The position numbers were made by a program, and so were the translations under genes. Shown piece by piece: positions 10,019 through 18,962 of a stretch of DNA of 42,246 bases. The first letter of the stretch is position 1, and every line of letters starts with the position of its first letter. Source of the stretch: an uncultured Halieaceae bacterium (GTDB taxonomy: Bacteria; Pseudomonadota; Gammaproteobacteria; Pseudomonadales; Halieaceae); contig CAJXMD010000018.1 in assembly GCA_913056165.1 (NCBI GenBank), forward strand, positions 1 to 42,246, read 5' to 3'. Below the pieces are notes generated by a model, which had not been told where the DNA came from, searched no databases, and saw nothing but the letters and a program-made list of their open reading frames with translations.

Positions 10019-10828
10019 TCAGAGAATCAGTTCCAGCACCAGTTTCGACCCGAAAAATCCAAGCGCCAGCAATGCATAGCCGACAAATACCAAGGTGAGA
10101 GCGGTACCGATACGCCACCCCCGGCGCCACTGGACCAGCAGCGTAACGGTCATCAACCCCCAGCCAAGGGAGGTCAGAACGGTTTTGTGGACGAGTTTTT
10201 GCCCCAGTAGGTCATCGATAAAAACGCCCCCAGTCAGAATGGCGACCGTCAGGAGTGCCGTGCCCGCAAGGAGGAGCTCATAAAACATCTGCTCCATGGT
10301 ATCGAGCGGCGGCAACATGCGGATGATGCCCCGAGTCTTGTGATTCCTCAGCCGCTGGGTCTGGATCGACACCAAAATACCTTGAAAGGTTCCCAGAGTG
10401 AGAACCCCGAATGCGAGCAGGGATGTCGATATGTGAACCAGTAGTCCCTCGCTCAGACCCGCCATGGGTTGCCCCGTAGCCGGGGCAAAGTGATTGACCA
10501 GCACTGCCAGAGCTGACAGCGGGAAGGTGGCGATAATCAGCATATGGTGGGGGCGCAGCAGCATGCTGATCAGACTGACTGAGCCCATCGCCAGGAAAAT
10601 GAGAGAAGATATTTTGTAGAAACCGAGATCCAGATTGCCCTGCATCCAGTCGAGAGTGGACAGAATGAGGTGGCAGGACACTGCCAGCGAGGCGAGCCAC
10701 AGCACTGGCTTGGAGTTGGCGGTCTGTCGTGCATCCAGCGTCAACAGCTGCCTCGCGCTGGCCAACAGGTACAGCGATGCCGTCACTATCGCCAAACCGG
10801 CATGCAGCAATTCCTGTGGCGATGTCAC
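10019..10828 (-). CDS. ypjD: YpjD/CcsA-HemX-type inner-membrane protein
   Basis: 269 residues, eight or so hydrophobic segments, belonging to the cytochrome c assembly (CcsA/HemX-like) superfamily. C-terminal landmarks are GQKLVHKTVLTSLGWGLMTV, WRRGWRIGTALT and FFGSKLVLELIL, which match the YpjD subgroup. The Trp-rich haem-handling WWD motif of true CcsA/CcmF proteins is not present, so a direct role in cytochrome c maturation is doubtful. GTG start at 10828 with GGGAG seven bases upstream. It is divergent from ffh and 87 bases upstream of the CorC-like gene, with which it probably forms an operon, the usual gammaproteobacterial arrangement. Confidence 0.88.
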   Translation of the reverse strand: MTSPQELLHAGLAIVTASLYLLASARQLLTLDARQTANSKPVLWLASLAVSCHLILSTLDWMQGNLDLGFYKISSLIFLAMGSVSLISMLLRPHHMLIIATFPLSALAVLVNHFAPATGQPMAGLSEGLLVHISTSLLAFGVLTLGTFQGILVSIQTQRLRNHKTRGIIRMLPPLDTMEQMFYELLLAGTALLTVAILTGGVFIDDLLGQKLVHKTVLTSLGWGLMTVTLLVQWRRGWRIGTALTLVFVGYALLALGFFGSKLVLELIL

Positions 10829-10856
10829 GGCCTCACTCCCATTGATCGGATTCCCT

Positions 10857-10885
10857 TTGGGTCAAGTGTCCAACACCCGTATACT
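10857..10885 (+). promoter_or_regulatory. candidate sigma-70 promoter of ffh
   Basis: TTGGGT (10857-10862), a 17-base spacer and TATACT (10880-10885) lie between the divergent ypjD and ffh genes, about 70 bases before the ffh start. The -10 differs from consensus at one position; the -35 keeps only TTG. Confidence 0.5.
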
Positions 10886-10958
10886 ACGCGTTTTTTAGCG
10901 AAGTAAAGAAGTGACAGGGCAGTGATTAATGGCCCGCTGGCGAGGATAAAGGGAATTC

Positions 10959-12359
10959 ATGTTTGAGGGATTAAGCGATCGGCTGTCCGCCAGTCTTCGT
11001 CAGATGGCTGGCAAGGCGCGTATTTCGGAAGACAACATCAGAGACACCCTGCGCGAAGTACGGATGGCACTCTTGGAGGCTGACGTCGCCCTTGAGGTAG
11101 TCAAACAGTTTACCGATGCCGTCAAGGCGCGAGCGGTCGGGGCCGAGGTATCGCAAAGTCTGACGCCGGGGCAGGCTTTCCTCAAGATTGTCCAGTCTGA
11201 GTTGACCCAAACCATGGGCGAAGTCAATGAGGTGCTGAGTCTCAATGCCCAGCCGCCCGCGGTGGTGATGGTCGCAGGGTTGCAGGGTGCGGGTAAGACC
11301 ACATCGGTGGCCAAGTTGGCCAGGTACCTCATCGAGCGTGAGAAAAAGAAAGTGGCGGTTGTAAGTGCGGATGTCTATCGCCCGGCGGCAATTACTCAGC
11401 TCGAGACCCTCGCCGCGGAGGTGGGGGCCAGGTTTGAGCCCTCCGAGGCGAGTGAGGATCCGGTGACCATTGTGAATCGGGCGCTGGCGAATTCGCGAGT
11501 CAATGTGATTGATGTATTACTGGTAGATACCGCGGGCAGGCTCGCGATTGATGACGCCATGATGGCTGAAATCACCTCGCTCCATGGCGCCATTAATCCA
11601 GTCGAGACACTGTTTGTCGTGGATGCCATGACCGGCCAGGATGCGGCAAATACCGCAAAGGCCTTTGGGGATGCACTTCCGCTTACGGGCGTTATTCTCA
11701 CCAAGGTCGACGCTGACACCCGGGGCGGTGCGGCGCTGTCGGTTAAAACCATCACGGGTAAGCCCATCAAGTTTTTGGGTGTCGGGGAAAAGACCGACGC
11801 TCTTGATCCCTTCCACCCCGACCGGCTTGCGTCGCGGATTCTGGGGATGGGTGACATGCTGTCGCTCATCGAAGAGGCCGAGCGCACTGTCGATAAGAAA
11901 AAAGCCGAGAAGCTCGCCAAGAAGGTGCAGAAGGGTGGGCGGTTTGATCTAGAAGACTTTCGGGATCAATTGCAGCAAATGCGAAATATGGGTGGGATTG
12001 GTGCCATGCTAGACAAACTCCCCGGCATGGGCGGGATGGCGCAGGCGGCCCAGCAGAACATGGATACCAAGCAGTTCGCCAGGATGGAGGCCATGATTAA
12101 TTCCATGACCCCGGAGGAGCGGCGTAAACCGGACTTGATTGCAGGGTCCAGAAAGCGCCGAATTACCGCGGGCTCGGGGACACAGGTTCAGGACTTGAAT
12201 CGGCTGCTCAAGCAGCACAAGCAAATGCAGAAAATGATGAAAAAAATGAAGGGCGGAGGCATGCAAAAAATGATGCGTGGCCTCGGTGGCATGATGCCTC
12301 CAGGTGGGGGTATGCCCCCGGGTGGCGGTATGCCGCCCGGTGGCTTCAGAGGCCACTGA
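10959..12359 (+). CDS. ffh: signal recognition particle protein Ffh (SRP54)
   Basis: 466 residues. It binds 4.5S RNA and signal sequences of membrane proteins and targets ribosomes to FtsY. The helical N domain (1-85) is followed by the GTPase G domain with P-loop GLQGAGKTT (107-115), SADVYRPAA, DTAGR and LTKVDADTRGGAAL. The methionine-rich M domain (about 325-430) contains DFRDQLQQMRNMGG, SMTPEER, RKRRITAGSGT and a run of MQKMMKKMKGGGMQKMM. The C-terminus is a repeated Gly/Pro/Met tail (MPPGGG units). Start ATG at 10959 after AAGGGA. Confidence 0.98.
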   Translation: MFEGLSDRLSASLRQMAGKARISEDNIRDTLREVRMALLEADVALEVVKQFTDAVKARAVGAEVSQSLTPGQAFLKIVQSELTQTMGEVNEVLSLNAQPPAVVMVAGLQGAGKTTSVAKLARYLIEREKKKVAVVSADVYRPAAITQLETLAAEVGARFEPSEASEDPVTIVNRALANSRVNVIDVLLVDTAGRLAIDDAMMAEITSLHGAINPVETLFVVDAMTGQDAANTAKAFGDALPLTGVILTKVDADTRGGAALSVKTITGKPIKFLGVGEKTDALDPFHPDRLASRILGMGDMLSLIEEAERTVDKKKAEKLAKKVQKGGRFDLEDFRDQLQQMRNMGGIGAMLDKLPGMGGMAQAAQQNMDTKQFARMEAMINSMTPEERRKPDLIAGSRKRRITAGSGTQVQDLNRLLKQHKQMQKMMKKMKGGGMQKMMRGLGGMMPPGGGMPPGGGMPPGGFRGH

Positions 12360-12433
12360 TTCCCTGCCATTCTTACCTTTTCTTGGGGCCTGCTTTGCTG
12401 TATCCTCCGCGTCCTTTCAATAGCTGAAGGCTC

Positions 12434-12468
12434 TTTTTAGGGGGCTTCGGCTAAAAAAATTTAAAGGA
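12434..12468 (+). promoter_or_regulatory. hairpin in the rpsP leader directly before the ribosome site
   Basis: TTTTTAG (12434-12440) can pair with CTAAAAA (12451-12457). The loop between contains CTTCGG, a stable C(UUCG)G tetraloop. The hairpin ends a few bases before the AAAGGA ribosome site of rpsP (12464-12468 core). It could affect translation or processing of the rpsP operon; no known riboswitch or r-protein binding site is recognised. Low confidence. Confidence 0.35.
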
Positions 12469-12477
12469 ATCAATGAC

Positions 12478-12738
12478 ATGGTAGTAATCCGACTCTCTCG
12501 AGGCGGTTCGAAAAAGCGACCGTTTTATCAGGTAACTGTGACGGACCGGCGCAACTCCCGGGACGGCCGTTTTATTGAGCGCGTTGGCTTCTTTAACCCG
12601 ATTGCCCGGGGGCAGGAAGAGCGCTTGCGGCTTGATCTGGAGAAGATTGCAGCATGGGCTGCAAAAGGCGCGCAGATTTCACCGCGCGTGAAGGCCCTGA
12701 TGAAGGACGCGGCTTCGGAGGCGTCGGCGGCCGCCTGA
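12478..12738 (+). CDS. rpsP: 30S ribosomal protein S16
   Basis: 86 residues, normal length. The N-terminus [20 protein letters not shown], then [19 protein letters not shown], is the S16 signature. AAGGA lies nine bases before the ATG. First gene of the rpsP-rimM-trmD-rplS operon, all on one strand with short gaps or overlaps. Confidence 0.99.
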   Translation: MVVIRLSRGGSKKRPFYQVTVTDRRNSRDGRFIERVGFFNPIARGQEERLRLDLEKIAAWAAKGAQISPRVKALMKDAASEASAAA

Positions 12739-12767
12739 GGGCGGACTAATTAGCCAGTGTGCTCGCG

Positions 12768-13334
12768 ATGGCAGAGCTACTTACGCTGGCAGACATTGTT
12801 GGGGCGCACGGTGTTAGGGGCTGGATCAAAATTCGGCCCTACCTTGAGGACCCAAAGATTTTAACTTCCCTCGGCCCGCTTCAGCTGGGCCTAGGTGAGA
12901 GAGCAAGAACTAAGCCCGGTACGGGAAGCACCAAGGCTGTCGAGATAGATGCTGTCAGGCGCCAAGGTAAAGGCATCATTGCCCATATTGTGGGGGTTGA
13001 TGACCGTTCTGAGGCGGAAGCCCTGAGGGGCTTGTCGATCAAGGCAGCAGCCGGATCGTTGCCAGAGGCTCGGATCGACGAGATTTACTGGCGGGATTTG
13101 GTGGGGATGGTTGTCCTCTGTCGAGATCCTGACGCCGGTTCAGAGGATCCGGTGTTGCTGGGGACGATAGATTACCTGCTGGATACTGGCGCCAACGATG
13201 TCATGGTGATCAAGGCGACGGAAGCAAGTATTGATGACAGGGAGCGATTGATTCCCTGGGTGATTGACTCGGTGGTAACCCGAGTTGACACAGAAGCGGG
13301 CGAAGTGTGGGTGACTTGGTATGTCGATGACTGA
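12768..13334 (+). CDS. rimM: 16S rRNA maturation factor RimM
   Basis: 188 residues from the ATG at 12768; a GTG three codons earlier (12759) is the alternative. RimM binds S19 and helps assemble the 30S head. The N-terminal domain shows LADIVGAHGVRGWIKIRPY (usually GRI.G.HG..G.VKV), and the C-terminal PRC-barrel domain shows IYWRDLVGM, GTIDYLLDTGANDVMVI and LIPWV, with VTRVD near the end. It overlaps trmD by 14 bases. Confidence 0.96.
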   Translation: MAELLTLADIVGAHGVRGWIKIRPYLEDPKILTSLGPLQLGLGERARTKPGTGSTKAVEIDAVRRQGKGIIAHIVGVDDRSEAEALRGLSIKAAAGSLPEARIDEIYWRDLVGMVVLCRDPDAGSEDPVLLGTIDYLLDTGANDVMVIKATEASIDDRERLIPWVIDSVVTRVDTEAGEVWVTWYVDD

Positions 13335-14076
13335 GGCACGCCGCCGATACGGGGCCATCACCCTGTTTCCCGAAATGTTTGACAGCCTGACAGGTTGGGG
13401 AATAACCGGTCGGGCGCACGATCAGGGGCTCTGGGGGCTCTCACTCACGAACCCCAGAGACTTTGCTGACGACCGCCATGGCACGGTAGACGACAGACCG
13501 TATGGGGGTGGTCCCGGAATGGTCATGCAGGCGGCGGTCATGGACAGAGCCCTGGAGGCCAGTCGACAGCTTGTCGGTGCATCCGCAAAGGTGGTTGCCC
13601 TGACGCCGCAGGGCAGAGTGTTTAGTGACAGTCTGGCGCGGGAGTTGGTGAGTGAGACAGCGCTGATTTTTGTCGCTGGGCGATATGAAGGCATTGATGA
13701 ACGGTTTCTCGAGGCATCAGTAGATGTTGAGATATCGGTCGGAGATTTCGTGGTAAGCGGTGGTGAGTTGCCGGCCATGGTGGTGATGGATGCGCTGATC
13801 CGTCTCCTCCCGGGCGCCCTCGGACACGGGGGTTCAGCAGAAGAGGACTCATTTGTTAATGGTGTTCTCGATTGGCCTCATTACACGCGACCCGAGACGT
13901 ATCGTGGCGTCGAGGTGCCGGCGGTGCTGTTGAGCGGTGATCACGGCGCCATTTCGCGGTGGCGGCGGGCTCAAGCCCTTCGCCGGACGCTGGATAGACG
14001 GCCTGATCTGCTTTGTTGGCAGGGCCTGTCAGAAGAAGACAGAAGGCTTTTAAGCGAGTGGAAACTCGATGATTAG
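13321..14076 (+). CDS. trmD: tRNA (guanine-N1-)-methyltransferase
   Basis: 251 residues. TrmD uses SAM to methylate G37 in tRNAs with G at position 36, which prevents +1 frameshifting. SPOUT fold: ITLFPEMFDSL at the start, NPRDFADDRHGTVDDRPYGGGPGM, then FVAGRYEGIDERF and the trefoil-knot part EISVGDFVVSGGELPAMVVMDA, followed by EDSF and LDWPHYTRPETYRG. Two ATGs two codons apart are possible starts (13321, 13327). It overlaps the end of rimM. Confidence 0.98.
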   Translation: MSMTEARRRYGAITLFPEMFDSLTGWGITGRAHDQGLWGLSLTNPRDFADDRHGTVDDRPYGGGPGMVMQAAVMDRALEASRQLVGASAKVVALTPQGRVFSDSLARELVSETALIFVAGRYEGIDERFLEASVDVEISVGDFVVSGGELPAMVVMDALIRLLPGALGHGGSAEEDSFVNGVLDWPHYTRPETYRGVEVPAVLLSGDHGAISRWRRAQALRRTLDRRPDLLCWQGLSEEDRRLLSEWKLDD

Positions 14077-14140
14077 CCAATGAGTTTGCGGTGTGAGCCG
14101 CGATAGCGTGGTGATTACGCAAGTTGGATTGGAGAGTGTC

Positions 14141-14497
14141 ATGAACACGAACAAAATTATCTCGGAGATCAACGCCGAGCAAATGAGTAAAGAGATACCC
14201 GCCTTTGCACCCGGCGACACTATCGTCGTTCAGGTGAAGGTGAAGGAAGGGAATCGTGAGCGTCTGCAGGCCTTTGAGGGAGTTTGCATCGGCAAGCGTA
14301 ACCGTGGCCTCAACTCGGCCTTCACTTTGCGCAAGATCTCCCATGGCGTTGGCGTAGAGCGGACCTTCCAGACCTACAGCCCGCTCCTGGATAGCATCAC
14401 TGTCAAGCGCCGTGGCGATGTTCGACAAGCGAAGCTTTACTATCTCCGTGAGCGCAGTGGTAAGGCAGCGCGTATCAAGGAAAAGCTGTCCAGCTAA
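14141..14497 (+). CDS. rplS: 50S ribosomal protein L19
   Basis: 118 residues from the ATG at 14141, the usual length; GGAGA lies seven or so bases upstream, while an upstream in-frame GTG (14093) would add 16 residues without a good site. L19 lies at the 30S-50S interface. Signature parts are [54 protein letters not shown] and the basic C-terminus [16 protein letters not shown]. Last gene of the rpsP operon, followed by a hairpin terminator. Confidence 0.98.
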   Translation: MNTNKIISEINAEQMSKEIPAFAPGDTIVVQVKVKEGNRERLQAFEGVCIGKRNRGLNSAFTLRKISHGVGVERTFQTYSPLLDSITVKRRGDVRQAKLYYLRERSGKAARIKEKLSS

Positions 14498-14512
14498 TCT
14501 CTGCACGCTCCT

Positions 14513-14550
14513 TGCGAGGCCGCCCCGGAGTACCGGCGCGGCCTTTCGCA
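14513..14550 (+). terminator. probable terminator after rplS
   Basis: AGGCCGC (14517-14523) pairs perfectly with GCGGCCT (14538-14544) across a 14-base loop. The following bases are TTTCGCATTT, so the T tract is short and interrupted. Position right after the rplS stop supports the call. Confidence 0.6.
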
Positions 14551-14630
14551 TTTCTGAGGTTCACGCTAGGATTTGCGGCGTCAGAGTGCTCCTCGCAGAG
14601 TGCCCGTGAGATCAGTCCGAGAGGTTCTGC

Positions 14631-15515
14631 TTGCCAGACGTAATCGACCGATTCATTGACGGTTTGTGGTTGGAACGTGGCTTGAGTGAAAACACGCTTG
14701 CTGCCTATCGTCGTGATGTCGCCCAATATCATGAATGGCTCGTCACCGATGGGGGTGACTTGCTGGCTGCGGACGCTGCCCAGCTCCAGCTATTTTTGGG
14801 CAAGCGCCTGTCGGCAGGCACCTCGCCCCGTTCCACCGCCCGTTTTTTATCGAGTCTGCGTAGTTTCTACCGCTGGGCGCTGCGAGAGAACCTGATCACG
14901 GAAGATCCAAGCCTCCGTATCGAGAGTCCCAAGCAGGGAAAACCCTTACCAAAATCTCTTTCAGAGTCCGATGTCGAGAAGCTGCTCGAGATGCCAGATC
15001 TTGACCGTGTGGTTGAGTTTAGGGATCGGACCATGCTCGAGTTGCTGTACGCCTGTGGCCTCCGGGTTTCGGAACTGGTTGGTTTGACGATGAGTCAGGT
15101 CAGTCTTAATCAGGGTGTTATAAGAGTCATGGGAAAAGGCAGTAAGGAGCGGCTGGTTCCCATGGGGGAGGAGGCGCTGTTGTGGCTTCAGCGTTACACC
15201 CGAGGTCCGAGGGTCGATTTGCTTCAGGGCCGACCCAGCGATGTGCTTTTTCCCTCTAATCGAGGGACCGCCATGACTCGTCAGACCTTCTGGTATCGTA
15301 TTAAAATTTATGGCGAGCGAGCAGGCATTCAATCGCATCTTTCGCCGCATACGCTGCGGCATGCCTTTGCAACCCATTTGCTGAACCACGGCGCTGATTT
15401 ACGGGTCGTGCAGATGCTCTTGGGCCATAGTGATCTGTCGACGACTCAAATCTACACTCATGTGGCACGGCAACGTATGCAGGAGCTGCACGCCAGCCAT
15501 CACCCCCGAGGATAA
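14631..15515 (+). CDS. xerD: site-specific tyrosine recombinase XerD
   Basis: 294 residues (E. coli XerD 298). With XerC it resolves chromosome dimers at dif. The N-terminal SAM-like domain (1-100) has LSENTLAAYRRDV. The catalytic domain carries Arg145 in ACGLRVSELVGL, Lys172 in GKGSKERLVP, His240 and Arg243 in SPHTLRHAFATHLLNHGAD, His266 in LGHSDLSTTQIYTH and the nucleophile Tyr275, so the active site is complete. Start is TTG at 14631 with GAGAGG six or so bases before it. Its place ahead of dsbC, hom, thrC and recJ is the usual pseudomonad-like order and marks it as the housekeeping XerD rather than a mobile integrase. Confidence 0.95.
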   Translation: MPDVIDRFIDGLWLERGLSENTLAAYRRDVAQYHEWLVTDGGDLLAADAAQLQLFLGKRLSAGTSPRSTARFLSSLRSFYRWALRENLITEDPSLRIESPKQGKPLPKSLSESDVEKLLEMPDLDRVVEFRDRTMLELLYACGLRVSELVGLTMSQVSLNQGVIRVMGKGSKERLVPMGEEALLWLQRYTRGPRVDLLQGRPSDVLFPSNRGTAMTRQTFWYRIKIYGERAGIQSHLSPHTLRHAFATHLLNHGADLRVVQMLLGHSDLSTTQIYTHVARQRMQELHASHHPRG

Positions 15516-15535
15516 CTCGGGGAAACAAAGGACTG

Positions 15536-16336
15536 ATGATGACAATTTATCCACGCTTTTTTGCCACTCATGTTGTGAAGTCTCCAGCGAGCCGCCTCGC
15601 TGCCTCGGTTTTCGCTGCCCTGCTTATTACTCTGTTACCTGCACCCATTGCGACCGCGGATGACTATGATCAGCTACGCAGACGGCTGGAAACCGTCCTG
15701 TCAGCCAGTATGGGGGATGTGGTCGTCGTTGATTCTGTGCTGGAAACAGAGGCTGAAGAACTGGTTGAAGTGTCTCTTGCAAACGGATTGGTGGTGTATG
15801 CGACACCGACGGGAAAGCATTTTGTTGTGGGTGATCTCTACGCGGCGAGGGATGACGGACTGGTAAACCTCGCTGAGCAGAAGCGCGAGGCAGAGCGCAA
15901 GACGCTGGTGGATGGACTCGATGTAGACGACATGATCGTATTCCGTCCCGAAGGGGAGACCCGCGGTTACATTACGGTATTCACCGACGTGACCTGCTTC
16001 TACTGTCAGAAACTTCACCGTGAGGTTGAGGATTTGAATGCACGCGGCATAGAAGTCCGATACTTGGCTTACCCCCGGGGAGGTCTGGAATCCGAGGGAG
16101 CGCGTAAGCTGGCAACGGCTTGGTGCGCTGACGATCGGCAGGACACCCTGACTAAGCTGAAGGCCGGAGTGGTGCTACCGCTCACAGAGTGCGAGGAGGC
16201 GCCAATTGCTGACCAGTATGCGCTGGGTCAGAGCCTTGGAGTGCGCGGTACCCCCGCCATCGTAACCAGCAGGGGCCAAATGATACCCGGCTACAAACCC
16301 GCCGACGAACTTGAGCAGTTGCTCGGCCTGAATTAA
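15536..16336 (+). CDS. dsbC: periplasmic thiol:disulfide interchange protein DsbC-like
   Basis: 266 residues. The signal peptide runs to about residue 41 (hydrophobic core 21-36, APIATADD), so it acts in the periplasm. An N-terminal dimerisation domain of the cystatin-like type (45-125) precedes a thioredoxin-like domain with active site Cys154-Phe-Tyr-Cys157 and cis-Pro240 in RGTPA. Cys197 and Cys219 match the second, structural disulfide of DsbC. The active site is CFYC where E. coli has CGYC. AAAGGA lies just before the start; a second ATG follows at once. It follows xerD by 20 bases. Confidence 0.92.
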   Translation: MMTIYPRFFATHVVKSPASRLAASVFAALLITLLPAPIATADDYDQLRRRLETVLSASMGDVVVVDSVLETEAEELVEVSLANGLVVYATPTGKHFVVGDLYAARDDGLVNLAEQKREAERKTLVDGLDVDDMIVFRPEGETRGYITVFTDVTCFYCQKLHREVEDLNARGIEVRYLAYPRGGLESEGARKLATAWCADDRQDTLTKLKAGVVLPLTECEEAPIADQYALGQSLGVRGTPAIVTSRGQMIPGYKPADELEQLLGLN

Positions 16337-16346
16337 GCCAAGCCCT

Positions 16347-16361
16347 GGGGTGGTCCACCCC
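16347..16361. repeat. perfect short inverted repeat between dsbC and the aminotransferase gene
   Basis: GGGGTG and CACCCC flank a three-base loop (GTC). No T run follows, so it is not a classical terminator. It may stabilise the mRNA end or attenuate downstream transcription; nothing more can be said. Confidence 0.4.
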
Positions 16362-16383
16362 GGCGGCGACTTGGAGCTAACAC

Positions 16384-17574
16384 GTGAACAACAACTTTCA
16401 GCGGATAGAACGACTGCCGCCGTATGTTTTCAATATTATTGGCGAGTTGAAGTCAGCTGCCCGCGCTCGCGGGGAAGATATTATCGATTTTGGGATGGGG
16501 AACCCGGATCAGGCGACCCCCCAGCACATCGTGGACAAACTCACCGAGACAGTACAGCGCGGAGACACTCATCGTTACTCCCAATCCAAAGGCATTCCGC
16601 GACTGCGCCGTGCCATCTGTGATTGGTATCAGCGGCGATACGACGTGACGCTGGACCCAGCGGCCGAGGCGATTGTTACGCTGGGATCAAAAGAAGGTCT
16701 CGCTCACTTAGCGCTGGCGACAACGAGCACGGGAGATTCTATTCTCGTGCCGAATCCCTCTTATCCGATTCATCCTTACGGGTTCGTTATCTCGGGGGCC
16801 GATTTGCGCCACGTTCCGATGTCCGACGAAGTGACCTTCCTTGAAGAACTCGAGCACGCCATTCGTAACAGCTATCCCAAGCCGAAAATGTTGGTGCTTA
16901 ATTTCCCATCGAACCCCACCGGTCACTGTGTGGAGCTGGAGTTTTTTGAAAAAGTGGTGGCGATCTGTAAGGAAGCGGGTATTTGGCTGGTTCATGATTT
17001 GGCTTACGCAGATTTGTGTTTCGACGGTTACGTCGCCCCAAGCATCCTCCAGGTGGAAGGGGCTCGAGAGATCGCCGTGGAGTTTTTCACCCTGTCCAAG
17101 AGCTACAACATGCCAGGGTGGCGTGTTGGATTTTGCTGTGGCAACGCTGAACTCATCGGCGCGCTGACCCGTATTAAATCCTATCTGGATTACGGTATTT
17201 TCACGCCCGTACAGGTGGCGGCTATTTCAGCGCTTGAGGGCGATCAGCAATGCGTCACTGACGTGTGTGATATGTATCGGCGACGGCGAGATGTGCTGTG
17301 CAACGGATTGAATGAGGCGGGATGGCCCGTGACTCCGCCCAAGGCAACTATGTTTGTTTGGGCTCAGATACCGGAGGCTTTTCGGTCCATGGGGTCTCTG
17401 GAGTTTAGTAAGCTACTGCTGAAAGAGGCTGGTGTGGCAGTGTCCCCGGGTTTGGGGTTTGGAGAGTACGGCGAGGGCTATGTGCGTTTTGGCCTTATCG
17501 AGAACGAACATCGTACCCGCCAGGCCTTGCGCGGCATAAAAAAAGTATTGCGGCAGGGGCCGCCGGGCGCCTAG
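16384..17574 (+). CDS. alaC: AlaC-type PLP-dependent aminotransferase
   Basis: 396 residues, class I/II aminotransferase fold. The opening RIERLPPYVFNIIGELKSAA and DFGMGNPDQATP match the AlaC (glutamate-pyruvate transaminase) group. Catalytic Lys239 lies in TLSKSYNMPGWRVGF, with the substrate and PLP residues NFPSNPTGH and HDLAYAD before it. GTG start at 16384 with GGAG about nine bases upstream. The gene lies between dsbC and hom. Next to hom and thrC it may supply or drain amino donors for aspartate-family amino acids, but the exact substrate pair cannot be proved from sequence. Confidence 0.88.
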   Translation: MNNNFQRIERLPPYVFNIIGELKSAARARGEDIIDFGMGNPDQATPQHIVDKLTETVQRGDTHRYSQSKGIPRLRRAICDWYQRRYDVTLDPAAEAIVTLGSKEGLAHLALATTSTGDSILVPNPSYPIHPYGFVISGADLRHVPMSDEVTFLEELEHAIRNSYPKPKMLVLNFPSNPTGHCVELEFFEKVVAICKEAGIWLVHDLAYADLCFDGYVAPSILQVEGAREIAVEFFTLSKSYNMPGWRVGFCCGNAELIGALTRIKSYLDYGIFTPVQVAAISALEGDQQCVTDVCDMYRRRRDVLCNGLNEAGWPVTPPKATMFVWAQIPEAFRSMGSLEFSKLLLKEAGVAVSPGLGFGEYGEGYVRFGLIENEHRTRQALRGIKKVLRQGPPGA

Positions 17575-17644
17575 TAAAGGATGGTGCAGAGACAATGGAA
17601 GCAACTTTTATAACAGCACAGGCTCTCAGGCGGAGCACTGCAGC

Positions 17645-18961
17645 ATGAGCAGGCAACGCATTGGGGTAGGACTGTGTGGCCTGGGTACGGTGGGCAGCGG
17701 CGTTGTGACCCTTTTGGATCGTCACGCCCGAGAGTTATCCAGTCGCTGCGGCCTTGCTCTCGAGCTGGTTCATATCGGAGCACGACGGGACAATCCCAAC
17801 TGTGACACCTCTCGCTATAAAGTGAGCCGGGATATTTTTGACGTCGTGAGCGACCCTGACGTCGACATCCTGGTGGAGCTTATTGGCGGTACCACGACCG
17901 CTTTTGATCTTGTGCAGGGCGCGCTGAACGCCGGTAAGCATGTGGTCACGGCAAATAAAGCGCTGATGGCGGCTCGGGGCAACGAACTGGCCGCCTTGGC
18001 CGAAGAAAATGGCGTGGCTCTGCGCTATGAGGCGGCGGTGGCGGGCGGCATTCCCATCATAAAAACCCTGAGAGAGTCGCTTGCGGCGAATGCTATCCAG
18101 TCGGTGGCGGGTATTATCAACGGTACCGGCAATTTTATTCTCACTGAAATGGCCAAAGCGGGCCGGGACTTCGAGGACGTATTGGCGGAAGCTCAAGCTC
18201 TTGGTTACGCGGAAGCGGACCCCACCTTTGATATCGATGGAACCGACGCGGCTCACAAGCTTGTCATCTTGGCCACGCTGGCTTTTGGCATACCACTCAA
18301 CAGTGAAGGACCATTTACAGAAGGTATTAACAGCGTCGCCCCCGAGGATCTTCGTTTTGCCGCGGAGTTGGGCTATGTCATCAAACATCTGGGTATCGCA
18401 ACGCGCGCGGGAGAGCGTGTCGATCTCCGCGTGCACCCCACCTTAATTCCTGTCGACAAACAGATAGCGACGGTAGATGGAGTGCTCAATACCGTGATGA
18501 TTCGCAGCGACGGTGTTGGGGAGCTGGTGCTTGTCGGCCCGGGCGCGGGGGCACTGCCCACAGCCTCGGCGGTGTGCGGTGATGTGGCTGATGTTGCGCA
18601 GCACATGGCGAGAGGTATTGGTGACTCGCTACCTGTTCTTGGTCGGCCAGTCTCCGAGCTTCAGGAGCTAGCTACGGTCCCTCGCGGTGAGGTTGAGAGC
18701 GAGTGGTATTTGCGCATGGTCGTGGCTGATGAGCCCGGTGCGATGGCAGACATCACTCGATTATTGGGTGATCAGGATATCAGCATAGAATCATTGATTC
18801 AGCGTCCTCCAGAAACCGGCTCGACACAGGTTAGTGTGGTAATCGTGACTGACCGTGCGCCAGGTGCCGCCATCGAGCGGGCTACTTCTGCTATCGCCGC
18901 GCTCGACGCAACCGATGGATCGATTACCATGCTCCGCATTGAATCATTTGAGGCGGCCTGA
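17645..18961 (+). CDS. hom: homoserine dehydrogenase
   Basis: 438 residues, monofunctional (no aspartokinase part). It reduces aspartate semialdehyde to homoserine. NAD(P)-binding GLGTVGSGVV lies at 12-21; the catalytic domain shows VTANKALMA, AAVAGGIPIIKTLRESL, INGTGNFILTEM, EAQALGYAEADPTFDIDGTDAAHKL. The C-terminal ACT domain (about 355-435, YLRMVVADEPGAMADITRLL) implies threonine feedback. The stop is followed one base later by the thrC GTG, so the two are translationally linked. Confidence 0.97.
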   Translation: MSRQRIGVGLCGLGTVGSGVVTLLDRHARELSSRCGLALELVHIGARRDNPNCDTSRYKVSRDIFDVVSDPDVDILVELIGGTTTAFDLVQGALNAGKHVVTANKALMAARGNELAALAEENGVALRYEAAVAGGIPIIKTLRESLAANAIQSVAGIINGTGNFILTEMAKAGRDFEDVLAEAQALGYAEADPTFDIDGTDAAHKLVILATLAFGIPLNSEGPFTEGINSVAPEDLRFAAELGYVIKHLGIATRAGERVDLRVHPTLIPVDKQIATVDGVLNTVMIRSDGVGELVLVGPGAGALPTASAVCGDVADVAQHMARGIGDSLPVLGRPVSELQELATVPRGEVESEWYLRMVVADEPGAMADITRLLGDQDISIESLIQRPPETGSTQVSVVIVTDRAPGAAIERATSAIAALDATDGSITMLRIESFEAA

Positions 18962-18962
18962 C

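Noticed and set aside
12290-12350. Repeated GGTGGGGGTATGCC-like units as a DNA repeat
   Set aside because: They encode the Gly/Pro/Met tail of Ffh, common in this family.
14631-15515. Tyrosine recombinase as the integrase of a mobile element
   Set aside because: Length, sequence and the neighbours dsbC, hom, thrC and recJ identify housekeeping XerD.
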